Of a DNA stretch of 64,000 nt, positions 24,357 to 33,854 are shown piece after piece (positions within the stretch are counted from its first letter, which is position 1; every line of letters begins with the position of its first letter). Position numbers and translations under genes: made by a program. Source of the stretch: Sulfurimonas sp. HSL3-7. Its GTDB lineage: Bacteria; Campylobacterota; Campylobacteria; Campylobacterales; Sulfurimonadaceae. The DNA lies in NCBI RefSeq assembly GCF_039645985.1, contig NZ_CP147919.1, positions 1,550,001-1,614,000 of the forward strand, read 5' to 3'. Below the pieces are notes generated by a model. The model searched no databases, had not been told where the DNA came from, and was given only the letters and a program-made list of their open reading frames with translations.

Positions 24357-27300
24357 CTAGCAGTTCTTCGGGTCGAAGAGCTTGCGCTTGCGGTAGGCCA
24401 ACGCGATGATGATGAAGACGATCGCGTAGGTCACCGGCACGAAATCCGGGATCGGCACCGGGTCGCCTTTGGCGTAGGAGTGCATCCCCGCGAGGTAGTA
24501 GTTGACGCCGAAATAGGTCATCAGCACCGACGTAAAGGAGAGCAGCGAGATGACTGAGTAGAGGTACGGCGTATAGAGCGTCTTGATAAAGCGCAGGTGG
24601 ATCACCACCGCATAGACCAGGATCGTCACAAGCGCCCATGTCTCTTTAGGATCCCAGCCCCAGTAACGCCCCCACGACTCGTTCGCCCAGACGCCGCCGA
24701 GGAAGTTACCGACCGTCAGCATCGCCAGCCCGATCATCAGGCTCATCTCGTTGATGGCGTTAAGCTCTCTGATGGAGAGGGAGATCTGACGCTCGTTGCT
24801 GCTGTTCTTGAGGATGAAGAGCACAAGGGTGATGAAGCCAAGCAGTGCGCCCAGACCGAGGAAGCCGTAGCTCGCCGTGATCATCGAAACGTGGATACTC
24901 AGCCAGTAGGACTGAAGGACCGGCACAAGGTTGGTCACCTGCGGGTCCATCCAGTTCAGGTGGGCCACGAAGAGAATAAGCCCTGTCAGGATCGACGTCG
25001 CCGCCAGGGTGATCGGCGAGCGTTTCGAGAAGATGAACCCGGCCAGTACCGTTGCCCAGGCGATGTAGACCATCGACTCATACCCGTTCGACCACGGGGC
25101 GTGGCCCGAAATGTACCAGCGGATCGCCAGACCGATCGTATGGAAGATCAAAAAGAGCACAAGCAGCGCGAAACTTGCCTTCGTAAAGAAGGTCAATCCG
25201 AAACGCGGTTTGATGATCTTGACGAACGAGAGCACCAGCAGTGTGAAACCGACCAGAAAGTAGAGCGGCCAAAGGCGCTCAAAGATATTGGCATGGTTAT
25301 GCCAGATTTCCAGAGCAACTTTCGAATTGTCGGGATAGACAGCGGCACCGACATCATGTTGATATTCACTGATCGCGACCAGAGCATTGTCCGCTTCGCC
25401 CCAGTGCCCTGTTGCCAGGCCCGTGTCGACCGCGGTAAAGTAGTTGACTGCCAGCTCGCGCACCTTATAGGCGTCGCCGCCCTGCATTCCCTGCAGAGCG
25501 CCCATGGTGTCGAGCCACTTGTTGTTCTCGTCGTTCGGTACAGGCCACATGCGCAGCAGTGCTCCCGAGAAGACCATATAGGCGACATTGACGCGTTCGT
25601 CGACCTGCAGGACCGCCTTGTCAAACTTGTCGCGTTTGCCCGGCGCTTTGCGGATCGCCTCGTTGACCGCTTCGGTCAGCTTGTAACCGGCCATCTCGTC
25701 AGGAAATTCGAAAAACTGCGAGAATGCCGCCAGTTTCTCTTTCTCGCCGAGTCCGAGCAGCTTGTTGACATCCTTATGCGAGGTACGGATCAGTTTGATC
25801 TCGCGCCACGCCTCCGGACGGGTCATCATACCGAGAATAATCTGATTCGGATTGAGCCCGAGGATCGAACCTTTGCGGTTCATCTTGTGCATGATCTCGG
25901 TGCTGAGGGTGTCGACCGGTTTCATACGCCCTGCACTGTCCTGGATAATCAGTCGGCCGAAGTTGGCGGCGTGCGTCTTGTCGAATTTCTTGATCTCGGT
26001 GACCAGCGGGTTCTCTTCGGCATGAAGAGTCGGCGTGTACATCAGACCCAGCATCAGGGCAACGGCGGCGGCAGCCTTCTGCGCTTCGCTTGCATCGCGT
26101 GCAAGCTTCATCAGTCTCGAAAAACGCCCTTTGGCAAAGAGCGATCCGAACATACCGATGGCAAGCATCAGGTAGCCGATGTAGGTCGGGAGGGTTCCCG
26201 GGTCGTTGTTAACGGAGAGTACGGTTCCTTTCTCATCCTGGTCGTACGACGACTGGAAGAAGCGGTAGCCGCGGTGGTCGAGGACATGGTTCATGTAGAT
26301 GCGGAACGGCTCTTCGATCCCCTGCTCTTTATCGATCAGGACGACGTCACTGGCGTAGGATGCCGGCGAGTTTGAACCCGGGTAACGCTCAAGGTCGAAG
26401 TCGACCAGTTTCAGCGCGAACGGCAGCTTGATGTACTCGGCGCCGTAGGTCAGAGCCACCTCGAGCCCGTCAAACGAGAGGTTCAGCGGTTCGCCGACAA
26501 CACCGTTCTGGCCGAAGACAACGCCTTCATGGCGCGCGTCACCGACACGCACTTCGAAACGGAGGGCGTCGCGGTTGCTGGCGCGCATCATCGGTCCCTT
26601 TTTCGATTCGGAGGAGACCAGCGTGCGCGATGCTTTAGGATAGAAATCTCTTATGACGAAGTTGCTTGTCCCTGCCGTAAAGAGGGTTCGTTTCGCCGCT
26701 TCGGCCCTGGTCGACGCTTTCAGCTCGCCCCGGCTCTGGTCATCCATCTTCAGATAGGCGAGGTCCATCGGGTTGTCCATAAAGAGTGTGCCGTCTTCGA
26801 CATAGAAGGAGATGACAGGCTTGCTGAAACTCGCTTTTGAGCCGAAGTTCAAAATGACCGAGTTGCTCTCGAAGTAGTCGCCCTGCTCCAGCTGTACCGG
26901 TTGCCCCTGGCTGCCGTTTGTCACCATCATGTTGATAATAGGCTTGCCATTTGGGTCCTCCTTGATCGAGTAGGTCGCGTTGGGGATATACTCCAGAAGT
27001 TTGATCGCTACCGCTTTGCCGCTGTCAAGATCAACGGTCTCATCAAAACTGTTCTCCGTCATCTTGGAGAGTAAAAACGGCTGCTTGTATTGGCTTCTGT
27101 TCCCCTCTTTATCGGTAAAGACTGCTTTCAGATAGGTATCGGAAGAGGTCAGGAGGTTTGAGGCCTGCCCTTCACGGATATGCATCATCCCTTCAAAACC
27201 GAAAAAGCGCGTCACCGCGGCACCGGCCAGGATGACCAGAAACGAGACGTGAAAAAGCAGGATAAGGATCTTTTTCTGCTGTATCATCCTGAAACGGACG

Positions 27301-27494
27301 ATATTGATCATCAGGTTGATCGCCAGAATGATCAGCAGCGCCTCGAACCACTGCGCTTTGTAGACGACAGCCTGGGCCGTTGGTGTACCGTAGTCGTTCT
27401 CGATAAAGGTGGCATAACCGACGCTGACCGCAAAGACCAGCATCAGTATAGCCATCGTCTTCATCGACCCGACTATTGCTATGATTTTTTTCAT
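24357..27494 (-). CDS. ccsBA: Fused cytochrome c maturation protein CcsBA (ResB-CcsA)
   Basis: 1045 residues from the ATG at 27494, which follows AAGGAATATA; the frame is open 25 codons upstream. System II cytochrome c synthase that exports heme and attaches it to CxxCH apocytochromes in the periplasm. The N-terminal ResB part has several helices around a large periplasmic domain (about 90-400). The C-terminal CcsA part carries the tryptophan-rich heme loop (WANESWGRYWGWDPKETWAL) between helices, and conserved histidines. Fusion of the two proteins is typical of Campylobacterota. It would serve cytochromes such as the di-heme peroxidase at 59590. Confidence 0.93.
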   Translation of the reverse strand: MKKIIAIVGSMKTMAILMLVFAVSVGYATFIENDYGTPTAQAVVYKAQWFEALLIILAINLMINIVRFRMIQQKKILILLFHVSFLVILAGAAVTRFFGFEGMMHIREGQASNLLTSSDTYLKAVFTDKEGNRSQYKQPFLLSKMTENSFDETVDLDSGKAVAIKLLEYIPNATYSIKEDPNGKPIINMMVTNGSQGQPVQLEQGDYFESNSVILNFGSKASFSKPVISFYVEDGTLFMDNPMDLAYLKMDDQSRGELKASTRAEAAKRTLFTAGTSNFVIRDFYPKASRTLVSSESKKGPMMRASNRDALRFEVRVGDARHEGVVFGQNGVVGEPLNLSFDGLEVALTYGAEYIKLPFALKLVDFDLERYPGSNSPASYASDVVLIDKEQGIEEPFRIYMNHVLDHRGYRFFQSSYDQDEKGTVLSVNNDPGTLPTYIGYLMLAIGMFGSLFAKGRFSRLMKLARDASEAQKAAAAVALMLGLMYTPTLHAEENPLVTEIKKFDKTHAANFGRLIIQDSAGRMKPVDTLSTEIMHKMNRKGSILGLNPNQIILGMMTRPEAWREIKLIRTSHKDVNKLLGLGEKEKLAAFSQFFEFPDEMAGYKLTEAVNEAIRKAPGKRDKFDKAVLQVDERVNVAYMVFSGALLRMWPVPNDENNKWLDTMGALQGMQGGDAYKVRELAVNYFTAVDTGLATGHWGEADNALVAISEYQHDVGAAVYPDNSKVALEIWHNHANIFERLWPLYFLVGFTLLVLSFVKIIKPRFGLTFFTKASFALLVLFLIFHTIGLAIRWYISGHAPWSNGYESMVYIAWATVLAGFIFSKRSPITLAATSILTGLILFVAHLNWMDPQVTNLVPVLQSYWLSIHVSMITASYGFLGLGALLGFITLVLFILKNSSNERQISLSIRELNAINEMSLMIGLAMLTVGNFLGGVWANESWGRYWGWDPKETWALVTILVYAVVIHLRFIKTLYTPYLYSVISLLSFTSVLMTYFGVNYYLAGMHSYAKGDPVPIPDFVPVTYAIVFIIIALAYRKRKLFDPKNC

Positions 27495-27649
27495 TATATT
27501 CCTTAGATGGGCATCTTTAGAGATCTTTCGGATAAGAGCTCTAAAAACACCCTGATAATTGGTTTGCACATTCTATATTTTTTTTGTTAACTCAAAGTAA
27601 AGAAACTCCCCAAAAAAGTGGTATTTCAGGGAGATCCTGACTGCGCGCC

Positions 27650-30367
27650 CTACTTGAGCTCACCCCAATGTCTGCCGAGGTTAAGCGATGTCTTCAAAGG
27701 GATATTGAGCGGCACGATCGACTCCATGATCGCTTTGAACTCCTTCGCAACGGCTTCGGCCTCTGCCGCATCGGCTTCAAAGATCAACTCATCGTGTATC
27801 TGCAGCAACATTTTTGCAGGAAGTCGTCTCTTTTTTATCACATCGGCGATCTTGTTCATGGAGAGTTTGATCAGGTCGGCAGCCGAGCCCTGGAATACGG
27901 TGTTGACCGATTCCCTTTCATAAGCCGCTCTTACCATCGGTACCGCTTTTGCATAGTCGAAATAGCGGCGGCGCCCCAGCAGTGTCTCAACGTACCCCTG
28001 CTCTTTAGAGAGTTCGACAATGGAGGCAAAATAGCTTTTGACCGTCGGAAAGCTCTCAAAGTACTTCTCGATAATGCTTTTTGCCTCTTTTGTCGTGATG
28101 CCGAGGGTGTCGGAGAGTTTTTTCTGCCCCATGCCGTAGAGCAGCCCGAAGTTAACCGTTTTAGCGATATTGCGCTTGGCCGGGGCATCCTCTTCGCCGA
28201 AGAGGACGATAGCGGTCTGCATGTGAATGTCTTTGTCCTCTTTAAAGGCGTTGACCAGAACGCTGTCCTGCGAGAAGTGGGCCAGCAGACGCAGCTCGAT
28301 CTGCGAATAGTCGATGCCGATCAGCACCTTGCCTTCCGGCGCGACAAAGGCCTCGCGGATGCGTGCGCCGAGTTCCGAACGGGTCGGGATGTTCTGTAGG
28401 TTCGGGTTTTTGGAGCTCAAACGCCCCGTCGCGGTTCCCGTCTGAACAAACGAGGTGTGGATGCGCCCGTCTTCGCTCTGACGGTTCAGTTCCAGCAGCG
28501 GTTCGATGTAGGTCGAGTAGAGCTTGAACATCTCCCGGTACTGCAGGATAAGGCCGATAATCGGGTGCTCGTCAGCCAGGGCAGTCAGCACCTTCACGTC
28601 GGTACTCCGTTTTTTGCCCACCGGCAGCTGCAGTTTGTCGAAGAGAATATCGCCGAGCTGCTTCGGCGAGTTGATGTTGAACTCGCCGCCGGCGGCTTCG
28701 TAGATCGCCGCGGTCAGTTCGGAGAGTTTCTCTTTCGCCTCCTCTTTGAACTTTTCAAGACTTTTGGCATCGCTCATGATCCCGGCGCGTTCCATCTCAA
28801 GAAGCGTCGTGATAAACGGAAATTCAAGGCTGTGGGCGAGATCGATAAGATGTTCCGCACCCTGCAGCTTGAGTTTTTCGAGCAGAATGTTAAAAAGTCT
28901 GCGCGTAATAAGGGCATCTTCCGCCGCATACTTCGCCGCGTCTTCCAGCTCGACAGAAGCGAAGGTCTCCCCTTTCTTGACCGTGTCCTTGAAGGCGATC
29001 ATCTCATGATCGAGCCACTCCTGGGCCAGATGGTCGAGCGAATGTTTGCTCTCGGGGTTCACCAGCCAGGAGAGCACAATGCTGTCACCGTAAATGTCGA
29101 GCGTCTCGACCCCGAGAAAATCCGCGACAAAATGGAGATCGAACTTGATATTGTGACCGACAACGCGTGAAGCGAAGATCTTGCGCAGCGCCTTCTGCGC
29201 CGTCTCTTTGCAGACCTGGTCGGGAACACCGAGGTAGAAGTGGGCGACCGGCACATAGTAGGCGACCTCGTCGTTCAGCGCGAAACTGAAGCCGACAAGG
29301 TGGTCTCTGGTGTGTTCCAGTCCCGTGGTCTCGGTGTCGAAGGCGACGATATCATCGCTTTTAAGGCCGCCGAGCAGTGCCATCAGCTCCTTTTCATCGG
29401 TGACAAGACGGGTGTCGAGATCCAGCTTTTTGGGTTTAGCCGCCGCCATCACCTCGTCGGCTGTTTTGGGCTTCGGCGAGACGGGAGGCGCTTCTGGATC
29501 GACCAGTTTTTTGGCATGCAGGGTGCGCAGGATCCCGTTCATCTCGTACTCGACCAGTTCGTCATAGATCGGAATAAAAGGGTTCTCTTCAGGCAGGGCG
29601 AACGGGGTAAAGTCGATCCCCTCCAAAATGTCCGTGCGAAGGGTGACGAGCTTTTGCGACATCCAGGCATCGGTCTCAAACTCGCGCAGCTTCTTTTGGA
29701 TACCAGGCGGTTTAATCTCGTCGATGTGATCGTAGACGTTTTGCAGGGTGCCGTATTGGCTGAGAAGCTTTTGCGCCCCGACTTTTCCTATCCCCTTGAC
29801 ACCCGGCACGTTATCCGCGCTGTCACCGAGTATCGCCTGGTAGTCGGTGAACTGACAGGGATGAATGCCGTACTTCTGAAAACACTCGTCTTCGTTGATA
29901 TCTTTACGCTTTATCGCATCGACAAGCACCACCTTCTCATCGTCGATAAGCTGATAGAGGTCTTTGTCGTGCGAGACCACCCGTACGGTGTAGCCTCTTT
30001 TCTTCGCCTCAATCGTCAGCGATGCAATGATATCGTCTGCCTCAAAGCCATCTTTTGCAATGGCGTGAAAGCCCATCTTCTCTATCCACTCGATCGCAAT
30101 CGGAAGCTGCATCGAGAGCTCTTCGGGTGGTGCGGAACGGTTCGCTTTGTAGTTGGGATCGATTTCGTTGCGGAAGGTCGGCCCTTTCGAGTCGAGAGCA
30201 AAAACAAGATAATCGGTCGTATGCTCTTTTTCGATACGGTCGATGAAGTGGGTAAAACCGGTCAACAGCCCGGTCGGAAACCCTTTTTTGTTGGAGAGCG
30301 GCGGAAGCGCATAAAAACTTCTGAAAAAGAAGCCGAAAGTATCAATAATCGTTATGGTCTTAGACAT
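27650..30367 (-). CDS. polA: DNA polymerase I
   Basis: 905 residues from the ATG at 30367 (MSKTITIIDTFGFFFR), preceded by CAAGG; the frame stays open 60 codons upstream but that part is low-complexity and not Pol I-like. Domains: 5'-3' flap exonuclease (1-290, SHDKDLYQL, GDSADNVPGVKGIGKVGA), 3'-5' proofreading exonuclease with its acidic residues present (VAFDTETTGL), and the polymerase domain (motif A IGIDYSQIELRLLAHFS, motif C IHDELIFEA). Replaces RNA primers and fills repair gaps. All three catalytic centres look intact. Confidence 0.95.
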   Translation of the reverse strand: MSKTITIIDTFGFFFRSFYALPPLSNKKGFPTGLLTGFTHFIDRIEKEHTTDYLVFALDSKGPTFRNEIDPNYKANRSAPPEELSMQLPIAIEWIEKMGFHAIAKDGFEADDIIASLTIEAKKRGYTVRVVSHDKDLYQLIDDEKVVLVDAIKRKDINEDECFQKYGIHPCQFTDYQAILGDSADNVPGVKGIGKVGAQKLLSQYGTLQNVYDHIDEIKPPGIQKKLREFETDAWMSQKLVTLRTDILEGIDFTPFALPEENPFIPIYDELVEYEMNGILRTLHAKKLVDPEAPPVSPKPKTADEVMAAAKPKKLDLDTRLVTDEKELMALLGGLKSDDIVAFDTETTGLEHTRDHLVGFSFALNDEVAYYVPVAHFYLGVPDQVCKETAQKALRKIFASRVVGHNIKFDLHFVADFLGVETLDIYGDSIVLSWLVNPESKHSLDHLAQEWLDHEMIAFKDTVKKGETFASVELEDAAKYAAEDALITRRLFNILLEKLKLQGAEHLIDLAHSLEFPFITTLLEMERAGIMSDAKSLEKFKEEAKEKLSELTAAIYEAAGGEFNINSPKQLGDILFDKLQLPVGKKRSTDVKVLTALADEHPIIGLILQYREMFKLYSTYIEPLLELNRQSEDGRIHTSFVQTGTATGRLSSKNPNLQNIPTRSELGARIREAFVAPEGKVLIGIDYSQIELRLLAHFSQDSVLVNAFKEDKDIHMQTAIVLFGEEDAPAKRNIAKTVNFGLLYGMGQKKLSDTLGITTKEAKSIIEKYFESFPTVKSYFASIVELSKEQGYVETLLGRRRYFDYAKAVPMVRAAYERESVNTVFQGSAADLIKLSMNKIADVIKKRRLPAKMLLQIHDELIFEADAAEAEAVAKEFKAIMESIVPLNIPLKTSLNLGRHWGELK

Positions 30368-30798
30368 AAAAAGCCTTGTAAAATAGTCGTTGTATTTTAA
30401 CGAAGAAAGCTTATGGGCACCTCTAGAAACCCTAGTCCGCCTCAGAGGGGAGAAAGAGAGATGAGATGGTGCAGAACTTTTTTGAGTCATAGCCGTAGCT
30501 ATGAGGATAGAAAATTCTACGATACGGCATTTAGTGCCGCCCTGCATTGCGCTTAATGTACAAGGTCGCTCTCTTTATCTCTCCCGTGGGCACTAGGGAG
30601 AAGCAGACACATTCTATATACGACTTAACTTTTAATAAGAGTACGTTTAGTACTCTATTAGGAGATATCCATAGCAATGGCCAGGGCTTGTGCGTTAGCC
30701 TGCCTCGGGTGCAAAGAGTTGCCTTGATTGTGTACTTCTCTAGCGCTGAGGATAACTGGGGTTTATAGAGATGCCCTTAACTCTCTCAACCAGGATCA
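30368..30798. other. 430-bp gap without a convincing gene, several small hairpins
   Basis: Short frames on both strands have no ribosome site or protein-like composition. Visible structures: TCATAGC-CGTA-GCTATGA (about 30486-30503) and a short inverted pair GGCA...TGCC near 30524. The DNA has many short inverted words, as in a decayed repeat or structured RNA, but nothing definite. Confidence 0.3.
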
Positions 30799-31395
30799 TT
30801 AATGCTCAATATCAGCAAGCTGCCGGTCGTGAACCCTGCTTAAAAGGAGCAGTCCGGCGACAGCCCCGACCACCGCAAACCACATATCCGACTGCGTGTC
30901 CCAAGTGTACCCCTGCAAGGCCAGGAAGGCTTCGGCATTGTCGCCTGTGGCCAGCGCCACCCACCACTCAATGATCTCATAGAAAGCACTGATGGCCAGA
31001 CAGACACTTACGATGAAGAAAGTCCGCCAGGCAGCACCGTTTATCACCTGTTTTCGTATGAGGATCTCCCGTGCGACCAGCGCCGGAACAAACCCCTGCG
31101 CGATGTGGCCGAGTTTATCGTAGTTGTTGCGTGTAAAACCGAACACCTCTTTCAGGTCGTCAAACAGAGGGACTTCCGCATAGGTGTAGTGGCCGCCGAC
31201 CATCAGGATGATGCAATGAAGCAGTATCAACAGGTAAAGCAGCGGAGTCAGCCTGAACGGTCTGTAGGTAAATGCCAATACAACCACCGCGATAACGGCG
31301 GGAAGAACCTCCAAAACCCAGGTAAGACGGTCTTTCGGCTCTATACCCGACCAGACAAAGACGGCAGTGAAAACAGTGATCCAAAGATATTTAAT
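30799..31395 (-). CDS. DUF2238 (YjdF-like) membrane protein, probable ATT start
   Basis: About 198 residues. Five or six membrane helices and the family blocks GGHYTYAEVPLFD, NYDKLGHIAQGFVPAL, YEIIEWWVAL and GYTWDTQSDMWF. The first ordinary start codon in frame is a TTG at 31314. The 27 codons before it (xKYLWITVFTAVFVWSGIEP, then KDRLTWV) match the usual DUF2238 N-terminus, and an AGGAAAGGA site lies 6 bases before an ATT codon at 31395. I therefore place the start at ATT. Role unknown; the family is an inner-membrane protein. Confidence 0.7.
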   Translation of the reverse strand: MKYLWITVFTAVFVWSGIEPKDRLTWVLEVLPAVIAVVVLAFTYRPFRLTPLLYLLILLHCIILMVGGHYTYAEVPLFDDLKEVFGFTRNNYDKLGHIAQGFVPALVAREILIRKQVINGAAWRTFFIVSVCLAISAFYEIIEWWVALATGDNAEAFLALQGYTWDTQSDMWFAVVGAVAGLLLLSRVHDRQLADIEH

Positions 31396-31493
31396 GGGTA
31401 TTCCTTTCCTGGCTTCTCACATCTGCCACTCTGGCTATTGTAGGCCATCTTCCCTTAAAGCACTTTTTGCAACGTCCTTATCAAAAACCTCTG

Positions 31494-32300
31494 TCATCTG
31501 CTCTGATCAGCCAGCAACTTGTACACTTCCACAGGCATCACACCCAACTCGTCGGCAATGTTCTTTATCTTGCTGTCGGGGGTAACCTCATCAATCCCTT
31601 TTGCCTTTAAAAGTTCAATCGAGCGGTTGAGATCGATCTTTTTCATGTCGCTTAATTCCTGCAGGGTTTTTCGGCCCAGCCCGGAGGGGATATTCTCATC
31701 TTCGCCATGCGGCTTCTCTGTTCTGATCAGCTTGAAGATATCACTGGGGCTCATATGGTTGTTTTCGGCAATGGTCAGCAGTGATTCGTCTTCCTTAAAG
31801 ACAATGTTGTTTTTTTGCAGGATCTCTTTTGCCTGGTCAAGGTCTATGTTCAGTTTCTGACATAACACTCGCAGTTTCGTCTCCTCTGCATGGCCGTAAG
31901 GCGGCTCACCGTACTGCTTGGCCCAGGACTCTTTGATCTTGTCCCCCATCTGAAGAAAGGCCTTCATCGGGTGGACCGGGTAGAGTGTACCGGCAACGAA
32001 AAAGAGGTTGATCAAAAGCGCGATCACAAACTCCCTTTTGGTAAAAGAGATCTTTCTGTTGGCATCTTTGAGGTAACTGATAATCGGCTTCCAGTTATAG
32101 TAGATATGCCAGGCACCGAAGAAAAGGAAAGTCAGCATCGAGGTCGTGTGAAGCTCTGCATACTGTGTCTTCGTCAATCCCCACAGATGCCAGTCACTCC
32201 AGTAGGCGACACGCCCGTGCGGCGTTAGAAAGAGCATGATGCCGGTGTAGCTCATGATCAGAAAGGAGAGCCCCAGGCTCAACGAGGTTATCTTTTTCAT
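31494..32300 (-). CDS. DUF4405-type membrane protein with C-terminal helical repeats
   Basis: 268 residues. N-terminal half with three membrane helices and conserved histidines (HTTSMLTFLFFGAWHIYYNW), typical of DUF4405/cytochrome b561-like proteins that may bind heme. The C-terminal half (120-268) is cytosolic or periplasmic and holds repeated short helical motifs (LCQKLNIDLDQAKEILQKN; LSDMKKIDLNRSIELLKAKG; IADELGVMPVEVYKLL), each like a small DNA- or protein-binding helix pair. ATG start. It probably shares a transcript with the DUF2238 gene. Confidence 0.6.
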   Translation of the reverse strand: MKKITSLSLGLSFLIMSYTGIMLFLTPHGRVAYWSDWHLWGLTKTQYAELHTTSMLTFLFFGAWHIYYNWKPIISYLKDANRKISFTKREFVIALLINLFFVAGTLYPVHPMKAFLQMGDKIKESWAKQYGEPPYGHAEETKLRVLCQKLNIDLDQAKEILQKNNIVFKEDESLLTIAENNHMSPSDIFKLIRTEKPHGEDENIPSGLGRKTLQELSDMKKIDLNRSIELLKAKGIDEVTPDSKIKNIADELGVMPVEVYKLLADQSR

Positions 32301-32349
32301 ACTATACCGCCTGATCTGTTTTTGGATTTCTTCATCTCATTCTGCCATT

Positions 32350-33012
32350 CTATCTGTTTTTGGGGTTTAGAATTTTTTCACCGAAGGGTATGCCGGATAA
32401 AAGTTTTACTTTGTTCGCAACCGAAACACTTAGCATGTCCTGAAACACATTCTCATAGAGCTCATCAGAGATACTGCTGACATCCATGAAACCGTCAATG
32501 ATCAGCAGGGACAATCCGTGAAGCGATGACCAGATGGCAATAGCTCTGTTAAAACTGCTCTCCTTCTTTAACACCCCGCTTTGCTGCCCCTCTTCTATGG
32601 CAAGTTTCAAGGCGCCGAAACCGCTGCAGTCATCATCTTTTATACTGATGATACTTTCTCTGATTGCAGCGTACTTGTGTCCGAAAAGCAATCTGTAAAG
32701 ATTCGGATTTTTCTTTGCAAAACCGATATACGCTTTTCCGCTTTCATGGAACCTCTCAATCAGAGGTCTGCTTTTTAGGCCCAATATAGGCGATATCGTG
32801 TCATCGAACTCTTCAAAGCCCTTTTCGATGACAGTTTCCATAAGCGCGTCTTTCGAACGGAAATGCCTATAGATTGCTGACCTTGAAGTACCGGTAGCAT
32901 CAGACAATACTTTCAACGTCAGTTTTTCGACATCCTCTTCTGCAATAAAATCAAAAGCTGTCCGTAAAAACTCTTCTCTCAGATTTCCATGATGGTAGTC
33001 GTTTTTTATCAT
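32350..33012 (-). CDS. TetR-family transcriptional regulator
   Basis: 220 residues. N-terminal helix-turn-helix (LTLKVLSDATGTSRSAIYRH, then FRSKDAL) at about 30-58; the C-terminal ligand domain is helical with a conserved aromatic/His patch (IWSSLHGLSLLIIDGF). Divergently transcribed from the LolA-like/OMP/RND operon. Two 21-bp palindromes lie in the shared 95-bp gap, so it very likely represses that operon and itself until a lipid or hydrophobic ligand binds. The ligand is not known. Confidence 0.85.
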   Translation of the reverse strand: MIKNDYHHGNLREEFLRTAFDFIAEEDVEKLTLKVLSDATGTSRSAIYRHFRSKDALMETVIEKGFEEFDDTISPILGLKSRPLIERFHESGKAYIGFAKKNPNLYRLLFGHKYAAIRESIISIKDDDCSGFGALKLAIEEGQQSGVLKKESSFNRAIAIWSSLHGLSLLIIDGFMDVSSISDELYENVFQDMLSVSVANKVKLLSGIPFGEKILNPKNR

Positions 33013-33035
33013 GAAAGTATTTTATCACAATACCC

Positions 33036-33087
33036 AATGTGAACAGTGTTTACATTTAAATTTTATTATGTTAACATTGTTCACATT
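33036..33087. promoter_or_regulatory. Pair of 21-bp TetR-type operators
   Basis: Two near-identical palindromes: 33036-33056 and, in opposite reading, 33067-33087. Both fit AATGTGAACA-N-TGTTNACAT(T/A). Centres are 31 bp apart, about three helical turns, placing two dimers on one face of the DNA. They fill the gap between the TetR gene and 33108, and probably overlap both promoters. Confidence 0.65.
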
Positions 33088-33107
33088 TAAATTCTGGAGG
33101 TGGAAAT

Positions 33108-33854
33108 ATGAAAAACATACTACTAGTGTCGGTACTGAGTGTGGGCTTGTTTGCCCAAAGTTCTGCAGATATTGCCAGAAAGTCGTACGAAGCGATATCG
33201 GGATATGGAAGCAGTGTCTCTAAGACCACGATGATTCTCAAAAATGCGCAAGGCGTTGAGAATACCAGGAAACTGGAGATCAAAAAGCTGGAGACAGATG
33301 ACGGGGATAGATCGCTGATAAGTTTTTTATACCCGCTTGATATTAAAAATACCAAACTGCTGAGTTTCGAACAGATAGGAGGAGACGACAGGCAGTGGCT
33401 CTACCTGCCTGCCCTTAAAAGGGTGAAACGGATCAGCGCAAGCAACCGATCCGGCTCTTTTATGGCGAGTGAGTTCAGCTACGAAGACATCGCCTCGCAA
33501 AACTATAAAAACTATACCTATGAGGGCGAAGCCCAAAAAATCAACAAAGACGGGCTCGAGTATTTTCAGATCACAAGAGTTCCAAAAGACAAAAACAGCG
33601 GGTACTCCAGACAGGTTGTCTACATCGATACCAAAAGTTACCTGGCAAGATTCGGAGAGTATTACGACAAGCAGAACAGACTGCTGAAAGAAGTGACCTT
33701 TTCAGAGTATCGAAAGCTTGACAATCTCTATCGCATCCAAAAGATCAACATGCACAATGTTCAGAGCGGCAAAAGCAGTCTGCTGATCTGGGATCAGGAT
33801 GAGATCAAAGCGGGACTGAAGCCTTACGACTTTTCAAAAAGAGCACTTAAATGA
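33108..33854 (+). CDS. Outer-membrane lipoprotein-sorting-like (LolA-fold) periplasmic protein
   Basis: 248 residues with signal peptide MKNILLVSVLSVGLFA. Mature sequence matches the LolA-like family found beside RND exporters: KTTMILKNAQGVENTR, DDRQWLYLPALKRVKRIS, SGSFMASEFSYEDIA, YFQITRVPKD. It should carry a lipid or lipoprotein across the periplasm. ATG follows TGGAGGTGGAAAT. It is the first gene of a three-gene operon and overlaps the next start (ATGA). Confidence 0.82.
   Translation: MKNILLVSVLSVGLFAQSSADIARKSYEAISGYGSSVSKTTMILKNAQGVENTRKLEIKKLETDDGDRSLISFLYPLDIKNTKLLSFEQIGGDDRQWLYLPALKRVKRISASNRSGSFMASEFSYEDIASQNYKNYTYEGEAQKINKDGLEYFQITRVPKDKNSGYSRQVVYIDTKSYLARFGEYYDKQNRLLKEVTFSEYRKLDNLYRIQKINMHNVQSGKSSLLIWDQDEIKAGLKPYDFSKRALK

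Noticed and set aside
24597-26375. 592-codon open frame on the plus strand
   Set aside because: Antisense to ccsBA, rich in His/Asp/Arg in a pattern that mirrors the real gene, and without ribosome site or domain.
29240-30400. 386-codon open frame on the plus strand
   Set aside because: Antisense to polA, whose three domains are unmistakable on the other strand.
30547-30768. 73-codon frame between polA and DUF2238
   Set aside because: No ribosome site, no motif, unlike neighbouring codon use.
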